Source of the DNA: Marinirhabdus gelatinilytica
Lineage (GTDB): Bacteria > Bacteroidota > Bacteroidia > Flavobacteriales > Flavobacteriaceae
Reading direction: 5' to 3'
Assembly (NCBI RefSeq): GCF_003353425.1
Contig: NZ_QRAO01000001.1
Location: 620,001-684,000, forward strand
Length of the DNA: 64,000 nt
The notes below the pieces were generated by a model that was given only the letters and a program-made list of their open reading frames with translations, was not told where the DNA came from and did not search any database. The position numbers were made by a program, and so were the translations under genes. Below, one piece after another: positions 24,787 to 33,698 of the stretch (positions are counted from its first letter, which is position 1; every line of letters starts with the position of its first letter).

Positions 24787-25347
24787 TTAGAATGCATAAA
24801 TTTTATGCGGTGTAACACAGTAATTTAGCGGAAAATCTATGTTTTCATTGAGTATTTTTTCTTCGGCTTCAAAGAATGAGACTCCTATTTTGAGACATTC
24901 AGGCTTGCATTGGGCCAAAAACCTATCGTAAAAACCTTTTCCGTAGCCAACCCTGTTCCCATTAATGTCAAAAGCCAAGAGGGGCACAAAAACTACCTCG
25001 AATTGTTGAGGTGGAATTGCGATGCCTCTAACAGGTTCGGGGATGTCGTATGCTGAAACCTTAATGGGGGTGTTTTCCTGTAGTAAGATATGCTCCATTT
25101 CAAAAGACTTGAAATCTGCTTTGGGGATACCAATGCTTTTGTCCTTGCCCTGGAGTATATGTAATAGAAACTCGGTATTGACTTCTTTTTTTTCTGAAAT
25201 TGATAAAAAAACGTGATAGTACGTCTTTTCCCAAATGGGCAACTTTAGTGCTTGGTTGGCAATGGCAATGCTCCATTCTTCAACAGCTTCAGGAGAAAGG
25301 GTGTTGCGTAGCCGTTTGTATTTTTTCCGAAGTTCTTTTTTGTCCAT
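24787..25347 (-). CDS. 5-formyltetrahydrofolate cyclo-ligase
   Basis: Converts 5-formyl-THF to 5,10-methenyl-THF with ATP, returning a storage folate to one-carbon metabolism in the cytoplasm. 186 residues from the ATG at 25347 (MDKKELRKKYKRLR); a TTG three codons earlier is possible. The N-terminal basic helix, IGIPKADF (usually IxLPxV), VPLLAFDINGNRVGYGKGFYDRFL (nucleotide and folate binding, split here as VPLLAFD and RVGYGKGFYDR) and the C-terminal LPLNY-like FPLNYCVTP fit the family. It lies 18 bases behind the AstE-like gene and may be the last gene of that operon. Confidence 0.93.
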   Translation of the reverse strand: MDKKELRKKYKRLRNTLSPEAVEEWSIAIANQALKLPIWEKTYYHVFLSISEKKEVNTEFLLHILQGKDKSIGIPKADFKSFEMEHILLQENTPIKVSAYDIPEPVRGIAIPPQQFEVVFVPLLAFDINGNRVGYGKGFYDRFLAQCKPECLKIGVSFFEAEEKILNENIDFPLNYCVTPHKIYAF

Positions 25348-25365
25348 GGCTTTCAACTAGTGGTA

Positions 25366-26367
25366 TCAATCTTCGTTTTCTTCATCTTCTGAAACTATAG
25401 CATCTTCAGTAGAAATATGAAAAATAGCATCTCCCTGGTGTACAATAGGTGCGTGGTTCACATTAATAATGTACCCTGCGTTGGGAGCTTTTACCTTAAA
25501 ACGCATGGCTCCGTAGGGGTCGGTTATGGTAGCCAAAAACTCATCTTTTTCCACATATTTGCCACAGGGTATCTTAACGTGTAGCAGTCCGCTTCTTTGG
25601 GCACGTACCCACCTGCTCTTTTCAATAAGCACACTTTTTTCACCAATTTCAGCAACATTGAATTTACTACCTAACATTTCTAAGTGTGCCAATATCCTCA
25701 CGGTTCCTTCTACACCGTGTTTTACAATGTGCTTGTCACTCTCCAAACTTTTACCACCCTCAAACAGCAAACTGGGAATGCCCATCTTGGCGCAGGTAGC
25801 CCTGTACGATTTTGAGAGGTTTGATGAGTATACCGTAAATGGGGCGTTAAAAATTTCAGCTAATTTCAGAAGATTTTCATTGTCCGGTACTACACGTATT
25901 TGTGGTGCATTAAAGCGTTGTGCGCCTCCCGTATGGAAATCCAGACAATAATCTGCCAACGGAACGATCTCTTTCGTAAAATGGTATGCCACCCTACTGG
26001 CCAAGGATCCCGTTTTGGTGCCTGGGAACACACGGTTTAGGTCGCGACCATCGGGAAAGCTGCGATCTGCATTCAAAAAGCCAAAAATATTCAGGATAGG
26101 GATGCAGATTATAGTTCCTTTTTTTGGTTTGTTTATCCCCTTGGCAATAATTTGCCGTACTACTTCCACGCCATTTATCTCATCTCCGTGTATGCCTCCC
26201 GTTAGCAGTACGGTAGGTCCGGGTTCTTGTGCCCTGGAGACAATAACGGGAATCTCCACTTTGGTAGAGGTGTATAGTTTGGCAAAACTAAAATTGATGG
26301 TCTTGGTCTCGCCCGGGGCTACATTTTTCCCCAAGATGATAAAATGTGAAGTATCTTGTTCGCTCAT
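25366..26367 (-). CDS. succinylglutamate desuccinylase/aspartoacylase-type zinc hydrolase
   Basis: 333 residues. M14-like zinc hydrolase fold: GGIHGDEING gives ligands His60 and Glu63, LDFHTGG gives His145, and GRDLNRVFPG (107-116) is the substrate-carboxylate-binding signature. The C-terminal third is a beta-barrel domain typical of AstE/AspA. The family removes acyl or amino-acid groups from amide-linked amino acids. It starts 3 bases after the rimK stop. In this neighbourhood an activity on glutamate-containing conjugates made or released by RimK/RimB is attractive, but the real substrate is unknown. Confidence 0.85.
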   Translation of the reverse strand: MSEQDTSHFIILGKNVAPGETKTINFSFAKLYTSTKVEIPVIVSRAQEPGPTVLLTGGIHGDEINGVEVVRQIIAKGINKPKKGTIICIPILNIFGFLNADRSFPDGRDLNRVFPGTKTGSLASRVAYHFTKEIVPLADYCLDFHTGGAQRFNAPQIRVVPDNENLLKLAEIFNAPFTVYSSNLSKSYRATCAKMGIPSLLFEGGKSLESDKHIVKHGVEGTVRILAHLEMLGSKFNVAEIGEKSVLIEKSRWVRAQRSGLLHVKIPCGKYVEKDEFLATITDPYGAMRFKVKAPNAGYIINVNHAPIVHQGDAIFHISTEDAIVSEDEENED

Positions 26368-26370
26368 GGC

Positions 26371-27243
26371 CTAGATGCTTCGTTCAATATACTTAATTAT
26401 TTCACGTGCAATATCTTTTCCAGTGGCTTTTTCAATGCCTTCCAGACCTGGGGAAGAGTTTACTTCCAAGATCAAAGGGCCGCGGGAAGATTGCAACATA
26501 TCTACCCCTGCAATACCCAGTCCCATGGCTTTGGCCGCTTTTATGGCGGCAGTTTCTTCTTCGTCGGTAAGGTCAATAATTTCGGCACTTCCACCGCGGT
26601 GCAGGTTGCTCCTAAATTCGCCTTCCTTTCCTTGCCGTTTCATGGCACCTACCACGCGACCATCTATAACAATTGCACGAATATCTGCTCCGCCTGCCTC
26701 TTTTATAAACTCTTGTACAATCACTCGGGCCTGTAGGTTATTAAAAGCTTCAATAACACTTTCTGCAGCTTTTTTTGTTTCAGCAAGGATTACACCTATT
26801 CCTTGTGTACCCTCTAAAAGTTTTATGATTACAGGTGCACCACCTACTTGGTCCACAATACCTGCGACGTTTTTGGAGTAGTTGGTAAAAATGGTTTTGG
26901 GCAATCCCAAACCAGCCCTGGAAAGTATTTGAAGGCTCCTCAATTTGTCACGGGAGCGTACCAATGCCATAGACTCGGTAGTTGTGAAACAGCGCATCAT
27001 CTCGAACTGGCGCACAACCGCAGTACCGTAAAAGGTAACCGAAGCACCTATCCTAGGGATAACGGCATCTACGTCCTCAATTTTTTTGCCTTTGTAATAT
27101 ACACAGGGATTTTTCTTTTCAATTACTATATCGCACTTGGTATGGTTTATTATTTCGACCGTGTGCTTTCGTTTTTCAGCAGCCTGTACAATTCGTTGGG
27201 TAGAATAGAGATTGGGTGCTGCAGAGAGTATCTTAATGTTCAT
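26371..27243 (-). CDS. rimK: RimK-family ATP-grasp glutamate ligase (copy 1)
   Basis: 290 residues, close to E. coli RimK (300). RimK adds glutamates to the C-terminus of ribosomal protein S6. The N-terminal domain starts [19 protein letters not shown]; the ATP-grasp core has [15 protein letters not shown] (phosphate-binding loop), a Gly/Arg-rich [11 protein letters not shown] and the metal-binding [14 protein letters not shown]. It overlaps the RimB-like gene by 11 bases, which supports a shared pathway. A second paralogue is encoded just upstream; which of the two modifies S6 cannot be told from the sequence. Confidence 0.9.
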   Translation of the reverse strand: MNIKILSAAPNLYSTQRIVQAAEKRKHTVEIINHTKCDIVIEKKNPCVYYKGKKIEDVDAVIPRIGASVTFYGTAVVRQFEMMRCFTTTESMALVRSRDKLRSLQILSRAGLGLPKTIFTNYSKNVAGIVDQVGGAPVIIKLLEGTQGIGVILAETKKAAESVIEAFNNLQARVIVQEFIKEAGGADIRAIVIDGRVVGAMKRQGKEGEFRSNLHRGGSAEIIDLTDEEETAAIKAAKAMGLGIAGVDMLQSSRGPLILEVNSSPGLEGIEKATGKDIAREIIKYIERSI

Positions 27244-27664
27244 GTTTCAGTTTTAGTTTGTGGGACAGGTTTGTTTTGGTAATATCTACCACGAAGCGCT
27301 TGGTCAAAAATTTTCGTCCCAACAATACGGGATATTTCATCTCTTCTCTATCGCTCAAGGTTAAGAATATGGGATATCGTTTCCCAAATAGTTCAATTTC
27401 AGTAAGTATTCTATAGCGTGCTTGGGATTTTCCGTTGCTGCTTTTTACCACACGTACATCATATTTGTCAAACTTGAATTCTTTTTCATGGTACGATGGG
27501 TGCTCGGGATCTAAAAAAACGCATTTTAGGTAATTGTCTTCAATAGTCACGTTCTTACAATGGATGCTGGATGTGTATGCTCCCGTATCTATCTTTACCT
27601 CAATATCGTGTAAATGTAATAATGGAAAATCTGCTTTGTCTATCCGTCCTATCTTTCGTTTCAA
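27233..27664 (-). CDS. RimB-like retropepsin-fold protease (putative ATP-dependent zinc protease family)
   Basis: 143 residues from a TTG start. The aspartic-protease motif [12 protein letters not shown] (Asp26) and the closing [10 protein letters not shown] fit the PF05618 family, long called ATP-dependent zinc protease. In Pseudomonas the member RimB is a retropepsin-like enzyme that cleaves the glutamate tail added to S6 by RimK. Overlap with rimK makes the same add/remove pairing likely here. Single-domain, cytoplasmic, no signal peptide. Confidence 0.85.
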   Translation of the reverse strand: MKRKIGRIDKADFPLLHLHDIEVKIDTGAYTSSIHCKNVTIEDNYLKCVFLDPEHPSYHEKEFKFDKYDVRVVKSSNGKSQARYRILTEIELFGKRYPIFLTLSDREEMKYPVLLGRKFLTKRFVVDITKTNLSHKLKLKHEH

Positions 27665-27743
27665 AAAATCTAATTTTTATGATTGTTGAAAGGTACTAAA
27701 ACCACGAAGAACAGAGGAATATTGGCACTGTTTTAAGCAAGAT

Positions 27744-28616
27744 TTAACGCTTAGTGCGTTCCAGATACCCAATGATGCTTTTGGAAATATTCTTGCCAGT
27801 GGTGTTCTCTATACCCTCCAGCCCTGGGGTGCTGTTTATTTCAAGTACCAAAGGCCCTCTGTCCGACTGTAATATATCCACCCCGCACACCCCCAACCGT
27901 AATGCCTTTGCAGCCTTTAGCGCAACACGTTCTTCCTCGTAGGAAAGCTGAATGGGCTGTGCACTCCCGCCACGATGTAGATTGGACCTAAAATCGCCCG
28001 CCTTGCAGCTGCGTTTCATGGCGGCCACCACTACGCCATCTACCACAATGGCACGTAGGTCCTCTCCTTTAGATTCGGCTATGTATTCCTGTAGGATAAA
28101 GCGTACTTTGCTGGTCTGTAGCGTCTCTATGGTTGCCAAGGCGTTCTGTGGACTCTCGGAAAGGATTACCCCATTGCCGTGCGTGCCTTCCAGTATTTTT
28201 ATAATAACGGGTTTTTCCTTAAAATTTTCCAGCAAAAAAGAAGCGTCGTAATAATCGCCCAGCACGGTATTGGGGATAGGGATATCCGCTTTTGCCAAGA
28301 TTTGGAAGCAGGTCCATTTGTCCCGGGAATTCAGGATACCCTCGGCAGAAACTGCACAAGTAACACCCGCTCCCTCAAAATGGCGCACGAGCGATGACCC
28401 TTGCAATGTGTTGCTCGCCCCTATGCGAGGGATCACGGCATGAAGATCGTCCACTACCTCGTCGTGATAGTATAGGACGGGCTTGCCAGCCTCTACAGTA
28501 AGGTTGAAATATAAGGGGTTGAGCACTTCCATCGTATGGTTTCGTGCCTCCCCTGCCTTGAGCAGACTTTTCGTAGAGTATAGGTTTTCGCCCCGCGAAA
28601 GGATAGCAATGTTCAT
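27744..28616 (-). CDS. RimK-family ATP-grasp ligase (copy 2)
   Basis: 290 residues from the ATG at 28616 (MNIAILSRGENLYSTKSLLK); 22 further upstream codons are open but have no family similarity. Same core as copy 1: [26 protein letters not shown] and VLEINSTPGLEGIE. It is 79 bases upstream of the RimB-like gene, so it may head the same operon. The two copies differ enough outside the catalytic motifs (including VAAMKRSCKAGD here) to suggest different protein targets. Confidence 0.88.
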   Translation of the reverse strand: MNIAILSRGENLYSTKSLLKAGEARNHTMEVLNPLYFNLTVEAGKPVLYYHDEVVDDLHAVIPRIGASNTLQGSSLVRHFEGAGVTCAVSAEGILNSRDKWTCFQILAKADIPIPNTVLGDYYDASFLLENFKEKPVIIKILEGTHGNGVILSESPQNALATIETLQTSKVRFILQEYIAESKGEDLRAIVVDGVVVAAMKRSCKAGDFRSNLHRGGSAQPIQLSYEEERVALKAAKALRLGVCGVDILQSDRGPLVLEINSTPGLEGIENTTGKNISKSIIGYLERTKR

Positions 28617-28750
28617 GGTTGAAAGATACGGATAGAATTTGAAATCGGGCTTCGATACATTTTGAATGTTGCTCTCGCACATTCAGAACACTCAGCCACC
28701 AGTTGAAGACGATACCAAAAACAACAACAAACCCATAATAGAACTTAATT

Positions 28751-28843
28751 CCCCATTGAGAGCCGGTCCCGAGCTCGCTTCGGGAGGGGTAGGGGGGTGT
28801 TTTTTAAAATTTAATCAAAACCCAACTCCTGACCTGGCAGGTC
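28751..28843. repeat. GC-rich intergenic repeats between rimK copy 2 and LRR copy 3
   Basis: 28767-28785 forms the hairpin TCCCGA-GCTCGCT-TCGGGA, followed by GGGGTAGGGGGGTG. 28831-28843 is the palindrome GACCTGGCAGGTC. Both stand out from the AT-rich gap (28617-28960). The first is similar to the in-frame element in ileS. No gene or clear promoter is seen in the rest of this 344-base gap. Confidence 0.6.
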
Positions 28844-28960
28844 TGAAAGATGATAGAATTTAAAACCTAGAATCAAAAACTCAAAAAAAGCCCCCATTTT
28901 CTTGCCCCTATTTCGTTTTTTTTTTTTCTTTAGGCAAATTTTACTGAAACCCTACTACTT

Positions 28961-31636
28961 ATGTGCAAAATACTACTAGTTTGTCTGTCCCTTTTTATAA
29001 GCGTAACCACCTATTCACAAATCGTAAACATTCCTGATGCTAATTTTAAAGCGCATCTGGTAAATTATACAAACCCCGTTATTGATACCAACGGCGACGG
29101 GGAGATACAAGTGAGCGAGGCGGAGGCTGTAAATAGTCAAATAAATATTACTAATGTAGGTGTAAGTGATTTGACTGGTTTGGAAGCTTTTGTAAATATT
29201 ACTAGTTTTAATTCATCGGGAAACTTATTTACAGAAATTGATTTTACTGGATTAAATGAACTTGAAGTATTGAGTTTATCAGAAGAGCAATTGGAGTTAA
29301 TTAATTTTTCAAATATTTCAAATTTAGAAAACGTTTTAATTCAATCTTCATCTTTGTCTGTTTTAGATATTTCGAGTCTTATTAATTTAGAAAACTTCCG
29401 CTATAGATTATTAAATTCAACTATACCCGTTTTAAATACGTTAATTTTACCTAATACTCAGACCTTAATAGACTTCGATGTTAGTGATACATTAATTGAA
29501 AATATCGATTTTACAAATTTTATTAACCTTCAATCTTTAAGATTTGTTCGAGGAGAAATTAGCACTATAGATACTAGCAATTTAATTAATCTAAACTTTT
29601 TATCACTTACAGGAAATAATCTTTCAACAATTGATGTTTCACAGAATATCAATTTAAACTTTCTCTCTATTTCTGATCAAAATATTACTTCTGTAGATAT
29701 TTCTAACTTACCTCAATTGAAAGAGTTGTGGTTTAACAGAAGTAATGTATCTGAAATTGACTTAAGTAATAATCCTTTGTTAGAACAAATTTTAATTTAT
29801 GAAACTAATATTGATGAACTAGATTTATCTATTCATAATCAATTAAAATCTTTAGATATTTCTTCTACAATGATTGAAGAAATTGATTTATCAAATACAC
29901 CTCTTATTGAACTTTTAAAAATAAATTTTTTAGAGTTGGATACTATAGATATTACTCCATTATCATTTTTATCAGGATTAGAAGCGGTTTATACTTCATT
30001 AACTGAAATTGATTTTTCATCCAATGTAAATTTACAATCTGCAATTTTATTTGGGAACCAATTTGAAAACTTAGATTTTTCCAATTCAAATAATTTAGGT
30101 TTACTAGATACTACAAATTCTCTAGAACTACGCTCCATTAACATTAAAAACATTTCGCTACCAGACTTAATCTTTTTTGCAATTAACAATCCTAACTTAG
30201 ATTTTATCTGCGTAGACGACATTCCACTTGCCATCGCCCAAAATTATAATGTGCCGCCTTTTACTACATACGTAGACGATTGCGCCCTTGCCGGTGGCGA
30301 TTTAAATTTTATAGAGGGAACGCTAACCTACGACGTAAACGGTAACAATTGTGGCGCAGGAGCGCAACCACTTAACAATTACCTTATTAATGCGAATAAC
30401 GGTGCCAGCAACTTTGCCAATACTACAAATATAGACGGGGAATACAGCGTAAAAGTAAGTGAGGGAACGTACACCACACAGGTATTAGGCTTACCGCCTT
30501 ATTACGATACAACACCAACTACGGCAACTAGTACTTTTGCTGGCTTTAACCAAACAGACACTGCAGATTTTTGCGTACAACCCAACACCACCGCAGACGA
30601 CCTTACGGTAAGTATCATCCCATTAACAGAAGCAAGACCCGGTTTTGAGGCAGACTATGAAGTTGTTTATGAAAATGTAGGAACCACTTCCCTCACAGGT
30701 GAAGTAACCGTTACCTTTAGCGATGTGCAGGTAGATTTTGTAACCTCAACCCCAGCGCCAGACAACCAAACCAATAGTACCCTTACTTTTAATGTGGGAA
30801 CTATCGAGCCATTAACACAAGGAAGTATAATGGCAACTTTTTTATTGGAGCAACCTCCTACCAACCAGAGCGGTCAATTACTACCCTATACGGTAACAAT
30901 TTTACCCACTGCCAGTGATGCTACACCAGAGGACAACGAGTTTTATCTTCCACAAATCATCGTAAATTCTTATGACCCTAATGACAAAACCTGTTTACAG
31001 GGCACGCAAGTGCTTTTTGAAGATGCAGATAAGTATTTGCACTATATCATAAGGTTTCAAAATTTAGGAACGGCAGATGCTATCAATGTTCGTGTTGTAG
31101 ATGTACTGGATGAGCTGTTGGATGTTTCAACTTTTAGGGTTCTGGATGCAAGTCACAATATGGAAACCACAATTGTGGATGGACAAGTAGATTTTATTTT
31201 CGACGATATTAACCTACCTCCTGAAACCGTGGACCCTGAAGGCAGTAATGGGTATGTGACCTTTAAGATAAAGCCAGTTACTACCGTTGCCTTAAACGAC
31301 GAAGTAGCGAACAGTGCCGATATCTATTTCGATTTTAATGCGCCCATCGTTACTAACACCACGGTTACAAGGTTTGTAGATGTGTTACATGTTGAAGAAG
31401 TTTCAGCAATGGATGTTTCAATTTTTCCAAACCCTGCTAAAGACGTTTTAAACATCTCAACCATTTCAAAAATTGAAAATGTAACCTTTGTGAATACTCT
31501 AGGGCAAGAGGTTAAAAACATTTCAGTTTCAGAAAACAATAGCAAAGTGGATGTGTCTACCTTAGTTTCGGGACTTTATTTTGTGAAAGTTACTACTATG
31601 GATGGGTCTGTAGTGAAAAGGATTGTAAAGGAGTAA
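28961..31636 (+). CDS. secreted leucine-rich-repeat protein with T9SS sorting domain (copy 3)
   Basis: 891 residues. Signal peptide MCKILLVCLSLFISVTTYSQ; IVNIPDANFKAHL; EF-hand-like loop DTNGDGEIQVSE (42-53); a long leucine-rich region (about 60-420) with repeated LDxSxxxNL units; linker; DUF7619-like domain with NSYDPNDKTCLQG; and a type A sorting domain from about 811 (SIFPNPAKDVLNIS). Related to the two genes at 5014 and 7444 but more diverged. The repeat region is extremely AT-rich (12/60 G+C at 29881-29940), while the C-terminal part is ordinary (24/60 at 30961-31020), so this gene too is a compositional mosaic. Probably surface-exposed, ligand unknown. Confidence 0.85.
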   Translation: MCKILLVCLSLFISVTTYSQIVNIPDANFKAHLVNYTNPVIDTNGDGEIQVSEAEAVNSQINITNVGVSDLTGLEAFVNITSFNSSGNLFTEIDFTGLNELEVLSLSEEQLELINFSNISNLENVLIQSSSLSVLDISSLINLENFRYRLLNSTIPVLNTLILPNTQTLIDFDVSDTLIENIDFTNFINLQSLRFVRGEISTIDTSNLINLNFLSLTGNNLSTIDVSQNINLNFLSISDQNITSVDISNLPQLKELWFNRSNVSEIDLSNNPLLEQILIYETNIDELDLSIHNQLKSLDISSTMIEEIDLSNTPLIELLKINFLELDTIDITPLSFLSGLEAVYTSLTEIDFSSNVNLQSAILFGNQFENLDFSNSNNLGLLDTTNSLELRSINIKNISLPDLIFFAINNPNLDFICVDDIPLAIAQNYNVPPFTTYVDDCALAGGDLNFIEGTLTYDVNGNNCGAGAQPLNNYLINANNGASNFANTTNIDGEYSVKVSEGTYTTQVLGLPPYYDTTPTTATSTFAGFNQTDTADFCVQPNTTADDLTVSIIPLTEARPGFEADYEVVYENVGTTSLTGEVTVTFSDVQVDFVTSTPAPDNQTNSTLTFNVGTIEPLTQGSIMATFLLEQPPTNQSGQLLPYTVTILPTASDATPEDNEFYLPQIIVNSYDPNDKTCLQGTQVLFEDADKYLHYIIRFQNLGTADAINVRVVDVLDELLDVSTFRVLDASHNMETTIVDGQVDFIFDDINLPPETVDPEGSNGYVTFKIKPVTTVALNDEVANSADIYFDFNAPIVTNTTVTRFVDVLHVEEVSAMDVSIFPNPAKDVLNISTISKIENVTFVNTLGQEVKNISVSENNSKVDVSTLVSGLYFVKVTTMDGSVVKRIVKE

Positions 31637-31651
31637 GAAATTAGTAAAACG

Positions 31652-31746
31652 TTGCTCTTCGACAAGCTCAGGGTGACACCTAATGGTTACAAAAGTGGTC
31701 TACTTGTTTATCATGCTGAGCCTTTCGACAAGTTCAGGACAAGACT
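31652..31746. repeat. two copies of a dispersed flavobacterial intergenic repeat
   Basis: 31652-31680 reads, as reverse complement, GGTGTCACCCTGAGC then TTGTCGAAGAG. 31711-31746 reads, as reverse complement, GTCCTGAACTTGTCGAAAGG then CTCAGCATGA, and is itself a head-to-head pair of the core CTGAnCTTGTCGAA. They lie in the 246-base gap between the third LRR gene and uvrC. Related copies are at 3440 (inside ileS) and 59494. Confidence 0.7.
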
Positions 31747-31882
31747 TTCATACCATAGTTTGAAATTACAGAACCCAAGACCAAATTAAAAATCGAAACC
31801 GAAACAGAATTGAAAAACCTTAACAAAAATTTGACCCTCTAAAATTTCAGCAAAAAAGGAAATTGCCACTATCTTTACGGGT

Positions 31883-33676
31883 ATGGCAGAAAAAGCTTCG
31901 GTACCCTTACAAATTTCTACACTCCCCAATGCGCCCGGTGTATATCAATACTACGATAAAAACGGGAAGCTGCTGTATGTGGGCAAGGCAAAAAACCTGA
32001 AAAAACGGGTAAATTCCTACTTCACCAAACAGCACGACAATGCCCGTACCCGCTTGCTCGTTAAACGGATCAAGGACATAAAGCACATTGTTGTAGCAAC
32101 CGAGACCGATGCACTGCTCTTGGAGAACAACCTCATAAAAAAGTACCAGCCCAAGTACAACGTAATGCTCAAGGACGATAAGAGCTACCCGTGGATATGT
32201 ATCAAGAACGAACGCTTCCCCAGGGTGTTCCCCACGAGGCGTTTTATAAAGGATGGCTCCGAATATTTTGGCCCCTATACCAGTATGAAAACGGTACATA
32301 CGCTATTGGATTTAATCAAAGGACTGTATCCCTTACGCACGTGCAATTACGATCTGGCCGAAGAAAAAATACAAAACGGGAAATACAAAGTATGCCTAGA
32401 ATACCATCTGGAAAATTGTGCCGGGCCTTGCGAGGGACTGCATTCCGAAAAAAGCTATAACGAAAATATCGAGGCCATACGAAACATCATCAAAGGAAAT
32501 TTTAAAGACTCTTTGGGCGATTTTAAAACCCAAATGAAACAATTTGCGGAAGATCTTCAATTCGAGGATGCACAACGGGTAAAGGAGAAAATTGATGTGC
32601 TACAAAACTACCAGGCCAAGAGCACCGTGGTGAATCCCAAGATAAACAATGTAGATGTTTTCAGTATAATTTCAGACGAAAGTTATGCGTATGTAAATTA
32701 CCTTCAAATTTCGTTTGGGAGTATCATTCGTTCGCACACGCTGGAAATAAAAAAGAAACTGGAAGAAACCGATAAGGAGTTGTTGGAACTGGCGGTGGTA
32801 GAACTTCGGCAGCGTTTCAACTCGCAGTGCAAGGAGCTGTATGTGCCTTTTAAAATTGAAACCGAAGAAGGAGTGAAAATCCATATCCCGAAACTAGGGG
32901 ATAAGAAGAAAATTCTGGATATGTCTACCAGAAACGCAAAATACTACCGCATGGAGCGTTTCAAACAAGCCAAGATCGTGGATCCGGACCGTCATGAAAA
33001 ACGTATCATGGCACAAATGAAAAAGGATTTGCGATTAAGCCAAGAACCTCGCCATATTGAGTGTTTTGACAATAGTAACATACAAGGGACCAATCCCGTG
33101 GCAGCCTGTGTAGTATTCAAGAACGGAAAACCGAGCAAGAAGGACTATCGTAAGTTCAATATCAAGACGGTGGAAGGCCCGGACGATTTCGCTTCGATGG
33201 AAGAAGTGGTGTACCGCCGTTATAAAAGATTGAAGGAAGAAGAGCAACCCTTGCCGCAACTCATCATCATAGATGGGGGGAAGGGCCAGTTGTCCAGCTC
33301 GTTAAAAGCATTGGATAAACTGGAGCTAAGAGGAAAAATCGCTATTATAGGTATTGCAAAACGATTGGAGGAATTGTTCTATCCGGACGATCCCGTCCCA
33401 TTGTATTTGGACAAAAAATCTGAAACTTTAAAGATCATACAACAATTACGCAATGAGGCACACCGTTTTGGTATTACCTTCCATCGTGACAAACGAAGCA
33501 AGGAAGCCTTGGAATCTGGACTGGAGAGTATCCCTGGTATAGGTGAAAAAACCATTGTGGAACTATTGAAGAAATTCAAGAGTACCAAACGAATTGAAAA
33601 AGCCAGTTTTGAAGATTTGGCAAATGTAGTGGGCGCTAGCAGGGCGAAGAAAATCGTTACCTATTTTCAAAAATGA
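31883..33676 (+). CDS. uvrC: excinuclease ABC subunit C
   Basis: Makes both incisions around DNA damage in nucleotide excision repair with UvrAB. 597 residues, normal length. N-terminal GIY-YIG nuclease: GVYQYYDKNGKLLYVGKAKN; the UVR motif DLQFEDAQRVKEKIDVL (about 220-240) binds UvrB; the UvrC RNase H-like nuclease is marked by IECFDNSNIQGTNPVAACVVF and IIIDGGKGQL; the C-terminal helix-hairpin-helix pair includes LESIPGIGEKT. The patatin gene begins 22 bases later and may share its transcript. Confidence 0.97.
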   Translation: MAEKASVPLQISTLPNAPGVYQYYDKNGKLLYVGKAKNLKKRVNSYFTKQHDNARTRLLVKRIKDIKHIVVATETDALLLENNLIKKYQPKYNVMLKDDKSYPWICIKNERFPRVFPTRRFIKDGSEYFGPYTSMKTVHTLLDLIKGLYPLRTCNYDLAEEKIQNGKYKVCLEYHLENCAGPCEGLHSEKSYNENIEAIRNIIKGNFKDSLGDFKTQMKQFAEDLQFEDAQRVKEKIDVLQNYQAKSTVVNPKINNVDVFSIISDESYAYVNYLQISFGSIIRSHTLEIKKKLEETDKELLELAVVELRQRFNSQCKELYVPFKIETEEGVKIHIPKLGDKKKILDMSTRNAKYYRMERFKQAKIVDPDRHEKRIMAQMKKDLRLSQEPRHIECFDNSNIQGTNPVAACVVFKNGKPSKKDYRKFNIKTVEGPDDFASMEEVVYRRYKRLKEEEQPLPQLIIIDGGKGQLSSSLKALDKLELRGKIAIIGIAKRLEELFYPDDPVPLYLDKKSETLKIIQQLRNEAHRFGITFHRDKRSKEALESGLESIPGIGEKTIVELLKKFKSTKRIEKASFEDLANVVGASRAKKIVTYFQK

Positions 33677-33698
33677 TAAAGAAACTAGAAAAAATTCT

